Assembly: GCA_020072565.1 (NCBI GenBank)
Contig: JAIQGI010000012.1
Location: 62,001 to 126,000, forward strand
Length of the DNA: 64,000 nt
Source of the DNA: Terriglobia bacterium
Lineage (GTDB): Bacteria > Acidobacteriota > UBA6911
Reading direction: 5' to 3'
The position numbers and the translations under genes were made by a program. The notes beneath the pieces were generated by a model. That model ran no database searches, was not told the DNA's origin, and saw only the letters and a program-made list of their open reading frames with translations. Positions 1 to 10,314 of this stretch are shown piece after piece. How positions within the stretch are numbered: position 1 is the stretch's first letter; each line of letters begins with the position of its first letter.

Positions 1-320
1 CGGATGTGATCGCGATCAGTTCCAATCCCATGCCCGAGTATCATGGCCAGCGGTATTTCTTCAAGCACGAAGGCTTCGATATCCCTTATCGCTCGCTGGT
101 GCCCAAGAAAGTGGATGGGCTGGTGCTGTCGGGACGCTGCATTTCCTGCGAACAGGGGCCATTCCAGTCGGCGCGCTCAATGGCGCCGGCGATGGCGGTC
201 GGCCATGCATCGGGTTGCGCGGCCGCGCTGGCCGCCCTCAAGGGGGTGCCACCCCGGAAGTTGGACGTGAAGGCGCTCCAGAAATTGCTTCTGAGCCAAA
301 ATGCCGAATTGCGCCTGTAA
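1..320 (+). CDS. FAD-dependent oxidoreductase, C-terminal part (cut by window edge)
   Basis: The reading frame is open from the window edge, so the gene starts upstream; about 105 C-terminal residues are visible. The segment IPYRSLVPKKVDGLVLSGRC followed by an Ala/Gly-rich stretch (MAPAMAVGHASGCAAALA) is the usual C-terminal FAD-contacting part of the FAD-dependent oxidoreductase family (pfam12831 type), where the final helix closes over the flavin. It ends with a stop at 318-320 and faces the convergent M1 peptidase gene. The substrate cannot be told from this part; family members are often annotated only as flavin-dependent dehydrogenases. Confidence 0.75.
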   Translation, partial: DVIAISSNPMPEYHGQRYFFKHEGFDIPYRSLVPKKVDGLVLSGRCISCEQGPFQSARSMAPAMAVGHASGCAAALAALKGVPPRKLDVKALQKLLLSQNAELRL

Positions 321-402
321 TATCTGAATCGACTAAATACCAAGCGGAGGGCTCAGAGAAAGACAGGATTGTTTTCTCAGCGCCTTCTGCGTTGGGACTT
401 TC

Positions 403-2052
403 TCACTTTTTTGCGAATTCGACGAGCTGCATCAGGAGCCAGACGTTCGGGTCGAGGGCGACATCGGCTGGCTCCTTGTCGAGCTTGATAGTGAATGTCT
501 GATCACGCTGTTCGAGCTGCACGGTCTGAATTGCCGGTGCAGCATTCCTCTCGGTAACGATGCCGATATCCAGCGCCGTCTTGTACACCAATTCCCCCGC
601 ATGTGCCTGGAGGATCTCCACGGTCAAGATGCCGCCGGCATAGGACCACGTGCCCTTCAGCGCAGGTTGGCCCGGCGTGTAAACCCACTGGCGGAAGAAA
701 TCCCCGAGCTTCCTGCCGGACACCTCCTCCATCACACCCTGGAAATCTCCGGTCAGCGCATTCCCGTTCTGATAGCGCTTGTAGTACGTCGAAATGCCCT
801 TCCAAAATGCCTCGTCGCCGACCAGGCGGCGCAGCATATGGAGAAACCAGCCCCCCTTCTGATAGCTGTTGGTGCTGAGGATGTTGTTGAGTCTGGGATT
901 CGCCGGCGTGACGATCGCAGCTGCCGGGTTCTTTTGGAAGTACGCGATGATACGATCGCGGTCGCTGCGGAGCCCGCGGACCATCACGTCGCGGCCGTAA
1001 GTATATTCGTTATAGACGTGGGTAAGGTAGGTGGCGAATCCCTCGCTCAGCCAGGTGTGATCCCAATCGGACTCGGTCACGGAATCACCGAACCACTGGT
1101 GGGCGATCTCGTGGGCGAAGAGCCCTTCGTTGCGGCCCTGCCCGCTGACGGATCTCTCAGAGTAGAAGATGTTGCTGGAATTTTCCATGCCGCCATAGCG
1201 GGTCTTGGATTGGACGTTGGCCAGTTTTTCGTAAGAGAACGGGCCGATCCGCCAGCTGAAGAATTCCAGCGGCTTCATGGCGATGCGGTAATCGGAGAAT
1301 CCGGCGTCACGGTCCGCGGCGTAGACCCAACTCTGGACGGGAACTCCCGTGACCTGGCCGATCTTTTCGACGGCGAAACGTGCGACGCCGATGACCATGC
1401 AGTAGGTGGCGATGGGAACCGATTCCCGGTAGCGTGTGAGACGGCGGTTGCCCGTGAGGCTGGTTGTCTCGACCAGGTCACCGTTCGCGACAACCTGGTA
1501 GGCCTCTGGTGCCGTGATAGCAAATTCGCAAGTTGCCTTGTCGTACGGATGATCGATCGTGGGAAGCCAATGGCGGCAGCGATCGGGGAAATTGTCACCG
1601 AAGAAAGCACGTTCCTTGTTCTTGTTCGGACCGATGATCAGGCCGTCGGCCGGGATGCCGGAGTAATTGACGATGATCCGGCGCCGCTCGCCTGCCTGTG
1701 CGGCTGTGCCCAGATTGATCTGAAGACGGTTGTTCTCGTGCTTGAAGACGAGCGCCTGACCATCGCTCCTGACCCCGCTCACGGTCATGCCGGTCTTGCC
1801 GTCCGCGGATTTGCCGATCAAGTCGAGCGAAAGCTCCATCACGCCGCCAGCCTTGAACAGCACTTCGATTCCTGTTTCGCCGGCGATCGTGTTGGTGTCG
1901 TCCTTGAGCTCGAGCTTGAAGATGTAGTTCCGGATGTCAACCCCGGGCTGGCGCGGGTAACTGTCGGCAAAGACCAGCACCGCAACGATCAGGATGGATG
2001 CGCTAGCCACGGCCGCGCGCCGTGCGATGGTCGCCGTGAGTCGATGGGCCAT
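403..2052 (-). CDS. M1 family metallopeptidase (aminopeptidase N-like), exported
   Basis: Zinc aminopeptidase that removes N-terminal residues from peptides. The start is set at 2052 because a strong GGGAGGGAGAGGAC ribosome site precedes this ATG; the frame stays open upstream without a better site. The 549-residue product begins with a hydrophobic helix (about residues 12-30, signal peptide or anchor). The substrate motif GGMEN is at 287-291, the zinc motif HEIAH at 314-318, and the third zinc ligand Glu in LSEGFA at about 337, so the active site looks complete. It is shorter than E. coli PepN (about 870) and lacks the long C-terminal helical domain, as in other bacterial short M1 enzymes. 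Likely periplasmic peptide breakdown. Confidence 0.92.
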   Translation of the reverse strand: MAHRLTATIARRAAVASASILIVAVLVFADSYPRQPGVDIRNYIFKLELKDDTNTIAGETGIEVLFKAGGVMELSLDLIGKSADGKTGMTVSGVRSDGQALVFKHENNRLQINLGTAAQAGERRRIIVNYSGIPADGLIIGPNKNKERAFFGDNFPDRCRHWLPTIDHPYDKATCEFAITAPEAYQVVANGDLVETTSLTGNRRLTRYRESVPIATYCMVIGVARFAVEKIGQVTGVPVQSWVYAADRDAGFSDYRIAMKPLEFFSWRIGPFSYEKLANVQSKTRYGGMENSSNIFYSERSVSGQGRNEGLFAHEIAHQWFGDSVTESDWDHTWLSEGFATYLTHVYNEYTYGRDVMVRGLRSDRDRIIAYFQKNPAAAIVTPANPRLNNILSTNSYQKGGWFLHMLRRLVGDEAFWKGISTYYKRYQNGNALTGDFQGVMEEVSGRKLGDFFRQWVYTPGQPALKGTWSYAGGILTVEILQAHAGELVYKTALDIGIVTERNAAPAIQTVQLEQRDQTFTIKLDKEPADVALDPNVWLLMQLVEFAKK

Positions 2053-2321
2053 GTGTCCTCTCCCTCCCAGATATCGTGAACAAGAATACACCCGCGTCCG
2101 TCCGGATCTGCTGCAGGAAAAGCGGAGGGAGAGTGGGCGGTCCCGCGGGTAGCCGGCGCCCACCCAGGTGCCTGAAAACCACCTCGATCCTGGTTGTGAA
2201 TGAAAAGTCTCGAACTGTCGCTCCGGGCTGTATTGCGTCAACTTATGGGAAGCAGGGGGCATCCCAGCTCAACGAAATCTGCCGCTCTTACAACGGCTGA
2301 GTGGCACAGGTGAGGCACCGA

Positions 2322-2975
2322 TTACTTCTTGGGATAACCGGCAGATTGGGCCAGCAGTATCTTCTGCTTCGGCCGCAGCTTCATGATTTTTGCCAGCGCC
2401 GGCCGGTCAATCATGGCCCGCACGCCGGACACCAGCCCTTCCGAGGCACAGTACAGGTAGACGTTCTGCGAAATGAAACCGACGTCGGCGGCGGACCAGA
2501 ACTCCTTTTCCGTTTCCGGCACCCTGCCGGGCTTGTCCAGATCCGCAACATAGATCAGGTTCACGGGCGCGTCCTTCGCGTATGCCTGAACGCCCGTGGC
2601 AGCTCTGACGTCCTCTGCCAGTATGGGCTGCAAAGCGTCGGCCTTGGCATCGTAAAGGAACAGGCCCTCGGATAGCGCAACATAAATATCGATTTCCTGC
2701 CAGTTTACAGCGGACGGCGCGGTCCGCTGCCCGGTGGGCCGGTTGATCCCGAACGCCGCCCAGAGCAGGTTGGAGAGGATCTGCGGCGGCAGCTTTTCGG
2801 TGCTGAATTCCCGGCTGGTCTTCCGGTTCTTGAGTGCCTGCATCAATGGCCGGCCGCCGTCGGTCTGCGGCTTCGGCAGCTGGATCGGTTTCAGATCCTG
2901 CGCCGACACCAGACAAAGGCCCAGCGCAAGCACAGCCAGGATCACACGCGGCACACCAAGAAGTACTCGTTTCAT
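2322..2975 (-). CDS. Nitroreductase-family (SagB/ThcOx-like) flavoprotein with signal peptide
   Basis: 217 residues starting at an ATG preceded by GGAGGCAAGAG. A hydrophobic segment at residues 7-25 ending in VSAQ reads as a signal peptide. After it, the pattern MQALKNRKTSREF, LSNLLWAAFGINRP and the late FISQNVYLYCASEGL are typical of the SagB/ThcOx branch of FMN nitroreductases, where Arg/Ser near the start contact FMN phosphate. Most nitroreductases are cytoplasmic, so an exported form is notable; the electron donor is unknown. It is separated from the upstream DUF362 gene by a dispersed repeat. Substrate not predictable. Confidence 0.82.
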   Translation of the reverse strand: MKRVLLGVPRVILAVLALGLCLVSAQDLKPIQLPKPQTDGGRPLMQALKNRKTSREFSTEKLPPQILSNLLWAAFGINRPTGQRTAPSAVNWQEIDIYVALSEGLFLYDAKADALQPILAEDVRAATGVQAYAKDAPVNLIYVADLDKPGRVPETEKEFWSAADVGFISQNVYLYCASEGLVSGVRAMIDRPALAKIMKLRPKQKILLAQSAGYPKK

Positions 2976-3018
2976 ACTCTTGCCTCCGAGTGAGTTTTTG
3001 CCGAAGAATCCGTCTGAC

Positions 3019-3192
3019 CCGGATCATTCATAAATGTGCGACCAAAATGCAGTCTTGGACGCGGAAGAACGCGGACCGCAGCCGACGGTTCGATATTGGT
3101 CGGCGTGCAAAAGCTCCTGCCTGCGTTTATCCGCGTCCAATCTTGTCGCCTTTCACGGGTGTGCGGTTCGGCTTCGTGAATAATTCAGGCTA
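3019..3192 (-). repeat. Dispersed intergenic repeat family A, copy 1
   Basis: About 175 bases filling the gap between the nitroreductase and DUF362 genes. On the plus strand it begins CCGGATCATTCATAAATG and ends GTGAATAATTCAGGCTA. It contains an 11-base inverted pair TTGGACGCGGA / TCCGCGTCCAA. Its end supplies the TAG stop of the DUF362 gene (3190-3192). Copies 2-4 lie in the opposite orientation at about 14.7, 41.1 and 55.5 kb. Confidence 0.8.
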
Positions 3193-4173
3193 ACCCTGGG
3201 TCAGGATCCCTTTGAGAGTGTCGGCGTAGGCGCGACTGTCCGCGTCTCCGGTGACGATCTCGATCTGATCGGGCTTCGCGACGCCCAAGCCCAGCTCGAC
3301 CGCGCGTTGAATCTGCTCCTGCTCGAAAATCTTCGTCGACATGATCGCGTCATTCGAACCCAGCTGCTTGAGGACCGCCAGGCCGACAGCATCGACAGCG
3401 ATGCGGTCCGTTCCTGCGATCATAACTCCGGCCCTGACCAGCGTGCCTTGGGATGGGCCGCCGTCGACGAATGCGTCGATCCCATCCAGGACGATGAGCT
3501 GCGGCGTGAAGGCCTGGTGGATCTCGGCGATCATGCGCCGCATGTGGGTCTGGCGGGCTCGATGGAGTTCGCCCATCAGGCTCTTGTTGGTGGTACCCAC
3601 GGCGAGCTTTATCGACAGGCTGTGAATGCCACCGGCGCCGTGGGTTTTCAGGCAGCAGGTCCAGAGGAGGTATTCGGCCTCCGTAATCGGCCGGGCGACG
3701 TCGAAACCGTTCTGCCAATGATTGCCCGGCGGATTGAGATGAACCCAACCGTCCGGTGGGAGGTCTTCGAAATTGATCACATCAAAGCCGAGTTCCTCTG
3801 CCAGCGCCGGAATCCCCTTGGCTTCGATCACCGACTTGGTCGCCGGAGGGCCACTCCGCTCGCCGATGGTGATCTTCGCGGCGCCGCGCGCTTTCATTTC
3901 CATGACGAGCTGGCGCAACGTGTCGTTATGCGTCGAGCCGGGTGCGGGATGGGCTGTGTTGAAATTGGGCTTGATCAGAACCTTCTTCCCTTTGGGTGAA
4001 GGAAATGAGAGCAATTTCATGGCAGCCGGAACACCCTTGGTCCTATCCTGGGTCTTCACCAGGGCGACCTTGGCGGTCGCCTGGGCTTGTGCCGGGTGCA
4101 GGGTTTCCCGACCTATCAATGAAAACGCCGCGGCTCCGGCGGCGGATTGTTTCAGGAATTCGCGACGTTTCAT
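3190..4173 (-). CDS. DUF362 domain protein with Tat signal
   Basis: 327 residues; the ATG at 4173 is chosen because AAAGGAGAGCAGCC stands before it, although the frame continues 13 codons upstream. The N-terminus MKRREFLKQSAAGAAAFSL is a twin-arginine export signal. The body matches DUF362: KVALVKTQDR, VLIKPNFNTAHP, an ERSGPP segment, and a later CCLKTH segment. Some DUF362 proteins carry a ferredoxin-like C-terminus, but none is visible here. Biochemical function of the family is unsettled. The stop codon comes from the end of a dispersed repeat, so the last few residues may have been altered when that element arrived. Confidence 0.85.
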   Translation of the reverse strand: MKRREFLKQSAAGAAAFSLIGRETLHPAQAQATAKVALVKTQDRTKGVPAAMKLLSFPSPKGKKVLIKPNFNTAHPAPGSTHNDTLRQLVMEMKARGAAKITIGERSGPPATKSVIEAKGIPALAEELGFDVINFEDLPPDGWVHLNPPGNHWQNGFDVARPITEAEYLLWTCCLKTHGAGGIHSLSIKLAVGTTNKSLMGELHRARQTHMRRMIAEIHQAFTPQLIVLDGIDAFVDGGPSQGTLVRAGVMIAGTDRIAVDAVGLAVLKQLGSNDAIMSTKIFEQEQIQRAVELGLGVAKPDQIEIVTGDADSRAYADTLKGILTQG

Positions 4174-4272
4174 GGCTGCTCTCCTTTGAGGGTTGCGGCG
4201 CCATTCTAACACGGGACTTCAATAAAACGTCAACGCAGTGTCCGCGGAGGCTGCAAAGATCGGATCCTGTTT

Positions 4273-4431
4273 TTATTGATCTCTGGACTCATGGATGAGG
4301 TCAGCGGCTGTGGGCTCATCCCATGAACGGGAGAGTCTGTCGTTGATCTGCTGCTCCAGGTGAAAACGCAGTTCCTTATCAAGCTGCCGCTCGGCTACCC
4401 GTCTGCGAACGAAGAAGGAAAGCCACCGCAT
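4273..4431 (-). pseudogene. N-terminal fragment of an ADOP-type permease
   Basis: An ATG at 4431 opens 52 codons ending at TAA. Residues 1-34 (MRWLSFFVRRR, then ELRFHLEQQIN) match the conserved cytoplasmic N-terminus of ADOP permeases such as the two intact ones in this window (LFRRDRLDRELEEEMRFHLE). The match stops after about 35 residues and the remaining MacB-like and FtsX domains, normally 850 residues, are absent. Its start abuts the BlaI remnant on the other strand. It is best read as the leftover of a broken permease gene; a free small protein is unlikely. Confidence 0.6.
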
Positions 4432-4747
4432 GGCAAGGCTCCTATTCAACAGTCTGAAGAATCAGAGCAATTGCGTCCGAGAGACGCTCCCAGTTCAAGG
4501 TCCCTTGATGGAAGAGAAGGGCTATCTCAAACATGAGCAGGATGGGCCGCGCTACGTGTACCTGCCGAAACAGACGCGCGCGCGGGCGGGGCGGTCGGCG
4601 CTCAAACGGCTGCTGAAAACATTCTTCGACGGCTCGGCCGAGCGGGCGGTTGCCGCATTGCTCGAGGTGTCGCGATCGGAACTGGGCCAGGATGAACTCG
4701 ATCGCCTCTCGCGCCTCATCGCGCAGGCCAGGAAGGAAGGACGATGA
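4430..4747 (+). pseudogene. BlaI/MecI-family repressor, N-terminally truncated remnant
   Basis: From about residue 26 onward (LMEEKGYLKHEQDGPRYVYL, then KTFFDGSAERAVAALL) the sequence is the second half of a BlaI/MecI repressor: the winged-helix wing followed by the dimerisation helices. The first 50-60 residues with the recognition helix are missing, replaced by unrelated codons that overlap the permease fragment on the other strand. It ends at 4745-4747, overlapping the next start by ATGATG, the usual blaI-blaR1 coupling. Such a protein could not bind DNA in the normal way. Confidence 0.7.
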
Positions 4748-5608
4748 TGACTTCGCTGCTTGATTGGTTCGCAAACGGGCAGGCGGCTGGCGCCTGGCTG
4801 GAGATGCTCTGCGACGTTTCGCTCAAGGCTGCGATAATCCTGCTCGCAGCTTGAGAGCCGCGTGCGCGCCATTCTGCATCCGAACCTCAACCGGCAGAGA
4901 TTGAGCCGCGCGGCCATCGTGGTGGCGATCTTGATCGTGGCCGGCGCGGTTGCGCCGTTGTCCGCGTTGAGCGGCAAAATCCCTGCGGCAGTACGCACGC
5001 CGCAAACCGCGGAAGCCTTAACGGAAGTAGCCGAGATGGCTAAGGCCTCCGAAGCTGAAAATCTCCGGCAAGAGGCAGGATGGACGTTAAAGAGGCCGGC
5101 GCCGCTGGTCACATCGCAGGACGGCGCGCGGCCGAAGCGCGAAGCGGCACCGCAGGATGCCAGCGAAATGCAGGCGCGCCTCGGACAGTTGCGGGTGGCA
5201 TTGAGGGCGCACTCGGCCGCCATAGCTCGGTACAGTACCGGATTGATTCGGGGAGCGCAACTCGCCGAGATCAGCAGGGTGTTGGCCGAACAGATCGCCG
5301 CGATCCAGAAAGTGACCGATACGCGGATTCCGAAGGCTTATGCTGAATTGACGTCGCAGAAGGCGGAGTTGGAAGAGAAGCTGAAGCCGCTGAACGAGTC
5401 GGATTCCAACTCCTGGGCAATGATGCGGCAGAGGGTGGAGATTGAACGGCTGATTGGCGCCTACGGTCAACTGCTTTGGCGCAAAGCCACGCTGGAGATG
5501 GAAATCAATAGCCTCTTGAGACGTTACCAAAGCAATCACCCGGATGTCGGGCGCAAGCAGGCGGAATTGGAATCGGTCATCCGTGAGCTTGAAACGATTC
5601 TGAAGTAA
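4744..5608 (+). pseudogene. BlaR1/M56-family sensor, internal deletion with frameshift
   Basis: Two pieces of one gene. The ATG at 4744 opens 36 residues ending WLEMLCDVSLKAAIILLAA, the typical first membrane helix of an M56 sensor, then TGA at 4852-4854. In the neighbouring frame the text LESRVRAILHPNLNRQRLS (from about 4850) is the M56 segment that follows the peptidase domain, then a membrane helix (AIVVAILIVAGAVAPLSAL) and a 200-residue tail. The middle, including the HExxH peptidase, is gone. The tail is a coiled coil with RYQSNHPDVGRKQAELE, reminiscent of Wzz/GumC chain-length proteins. The second piece (GTG at 4862, 248 residues) might still be translated. Probably a dead BlaR1-like sensor. 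Confidence 0.68.
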
Positions 5609-5776
5609 GCGTGCGACCAGTCACCGCGATTGCGTCGACAGGCAGTTATATCCGCAATGCTCAGTCTCCATTCGCAAATCGGGTTTCAGCTCGGCTCCGA
5701 TCCCACGAATCGCATCTTGTTCGCACCACGGGTATCCCCGGAGCCGCACCTGGACGACGTGGCGTGGGTAGTGCGC

Positions 5777-7591
5777 TCAGACGGGGTGGCGGTCGTTCTG
5801 TTCTCGTGCGGCAGAAGGTGATTCCGCGGCGGCATGCTTGCCCGCGATGAGACCCTGGACGGCGCATCTGGCCAGACCGTGCTGGCTGAATCCGCCGGCT
5901 GACTCGCCCCCGCAGTAAAGGCCCGGTATGACTGCGCCGTTAAGATCCTGTACCTGACACCGTGCGTTGATGCGCAGGCCGGCGCGCGTATCGTGGACCA
6001 CAGGCGTGGCCCAGGCTGCATAAAACGGGGCCTCCTGGATCTTGTACCTGGGGGCGGGCTTGCCGAAGTCGGCATCCTTCGCGGCATCCACAAAGGAGTT
6101 GTACCTGTTCACCGTGTCCTGCAGGGCAGTGCCGGGCATGGGTTTTTTCTGATATCTGTTGACGATCCTGGCCGCCAGCTCCGCTACGGTGCCGGCACTG
6201 AAAAAGTACCCCGCATTGATATCCACATTGGGAGGCGTCGGATCCCATTTCTCGCGTTTCACTGCATCTGCGTCGAAAATGGCCCAGATCGGCCCGCCCC
6301 CGTTTACGGCATCCCCTGTTCCCGCCAGGGCCGCGTTGAGGTAATTGGGCGGGTTGTATTTGATGTTGACCGCATTGAGGTAACTTCCGGGGATATACGG
6401 ATCCATGGACCTGTAATTGTTCGCTGTGAACTGGCCTGCCGCTTCGTCATAGAATCTCTTGCCCGCCTGGTTTACGCAGATCACGTCCTGCCAATCCGCC
6501 ACCCTGAGGCCTGAAGCGCGTGCGAGCTTGAATATGGGGCTCCCGGGCCGCCACTGCAGATTGCGATACCCATACTGACACCCGATCTGTCCCGGCTTGG
6601 TGAGAACCGAGCCAAATTCTCCAGTCTGGTTGTAGGCACCCCAGAGCGAGGCCCCGATGGCCATGGCGGCAATCTCTCCGCTGGCGTCCTGGAAGGAGAA
6701 GGGTTCACCCGCCACGCCATTGTATTCCTCCGTCAGGCGCGGATCGAAGATTCTGCGGAAGTTCACATTGCCGGTGGAGCCTCCGGTGGCGAGGATGACA
6801 GCCCTTTTCGCACGGATGTTCATCCTGGCGCTTTTGGTCTCTACCGCGATTCCAAGAATCCTTCCCGAGCCGGAGGTCTCCCGGAAAATGCCCGTCATTC
6901 TGTGCTGAAGGAGGATCTGTACGCCCGCCTTTTTCGCTGCGGCTTCCAGCGGCCGGATGAGACCAACGCCTGAGGAGGTAACGGCTTGAACCATGGGATC
7001 GACCGGTTTGCCCGTCTGAACCTGTTCCCAGGCCATCGCGGCGGCATGCATCTCTCTGGGTGCGGAGTTCCCGACCGAGGTGCCGCCTTGCGTGTCCGGG
7101 GCCCGGTCAACAAATATGACCCCATGGGCGACCAGCCAATCGTAGGCGGGAGCGCTCATGTCGGCGAAAGCACGGACAATCTCCTTGTCGTTGTACCTGT
7201 AGTCAGGGAACCCATTGGCCTGCACGATGGACCAGTCGGTCAGGTCCGAAAAGAGAAGGTCCGGCGAATCCGTTATGCCGGCCTTCTTCTGGGCACTCGT
7301 CCCGCCGCCCAACGCTATGTTCCCTCCGCTGATGACGGCGTGGCCGCCGACATCGTAGTTTGCTTCGACCAGGATCACGGACGCTCCCCCTTCGATGGCT
7401 TGAATCGCGGCAGGGAGCCCCATGCATCCCGCCCCTACGACGACGACATCGGCTTCCTTGTCCCACTTGGCTGGTACCCTCTGCGCAAATCCGGAAGTCT
7501 GGGAAATCAAAGTACCGGCAGCAACCGCCGCACCGGAACGCGCCGTATCCTTAAAAAACTCTCGACGGGTCAAGCCTTTCTTTTTTGACAT
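5777..7591 (-). CDS. Tat-exported FAD-binding dehydrogenase (fumarate reductase/KstD-like flavoprotein)
   Basis: 604 residues with GGAGGATAGAGA before the ATG. Twin-arginine signal TRREFFKDTARSG at residues 8-20, then the dinucleotide-binding motif VVVGAGCMGLPAA (GxGxxG about 53-58) and the FAD motif EANYDVGGHAVISGGN. C-terminal GLYCGGESAGGFSQHGL is the second FAD site seen in fumarate reductase and ketosteroid dehydrogenase flavoproteins. The family reduces or oxidises C-C bonds next to a carboxyl or keto group. No cytochrome or iron-sulfur partner is adjacent, so the electron route is unknown. It ends 29 bases after an ADOP permease gene on the same strand. Confidence 0.85.
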   Translation of the reverse strand: MSKKKGLTRREFFKDTARSGAAVAAGTLISQTSGFAQRVPAKWDKEADVVVVGAGCMGLPAAIQAIEGGASVILVEANYDVGGHAVISGGNIALGGGTSAQKKAGITDSPDLLFSDLTDWSIVQANGFPDYRYNDKEIVRAFADMSAPAYDWLVAHGVIFVDRAPDTQGGTSVGNSAPREMHAAAMAWEQVQTGKPVDPMVQAVTSSGVGLIRPLEAAAKKAGVQILLQHRMTGIFRETSGSGRILGIAVETKSARMNIRAKRAVILATGGSTGNVNFRRIFDPRLTEEYNGVAGEPFSFQDASGEIAAMAIGASLWGAYNQTGEFGSVLTKPGQIGCQYGYRNLQWRPGSPIFKLARASGLRVADWQDVICVNQAGKRFYDEAAGQFTANNYRSMDPYIPGSYLNAVNIKYNPPNYLNAALAGTGDAVNGGGPIWAIFDADAVKREKWDPTPPNVDINAGYFFSAGTVAELAARIVNRYQKKPMPGTALQDTVNRYNSFVDAAKDADFGKPAPRYKIQEAPFYAAWATPVVHDTRAGLRINARCQVQDLNGAVIPGLYCGGESAGGFSQHGLARCAVQGLIAGKHAAAESPSAAREQNDRHPV

Positions 7592-7620
7592 TCTCTATCC
7601 TCCGCATCTCTGTAAAGGTT

Positions 7621-10306
<2,686 letters not shown>

Positions 10307-10314
<8 letters not shown>

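Noticed and set aside
601-2079. Plus-strand open frame opposite the M1 peptidase, and similar frames opposite the M14, CocE, ADOP, nupC/deoA, deoC and molybdenum hydroxylase genes
   Set aside because: Each mirrors a gene with intact catalytic motifs; the antisense products are low-complexity Arg/Gly/His-rich text without family features.
4862-5608. Independent Wzz/GumC chain-length protein
   Set aside because: The coiled coil does resemble that family, but the start LESRVRAILHPNLNRQRLS is the M56 sensor segment, so it is better read as the tail of a broken BlaR1-like gene.
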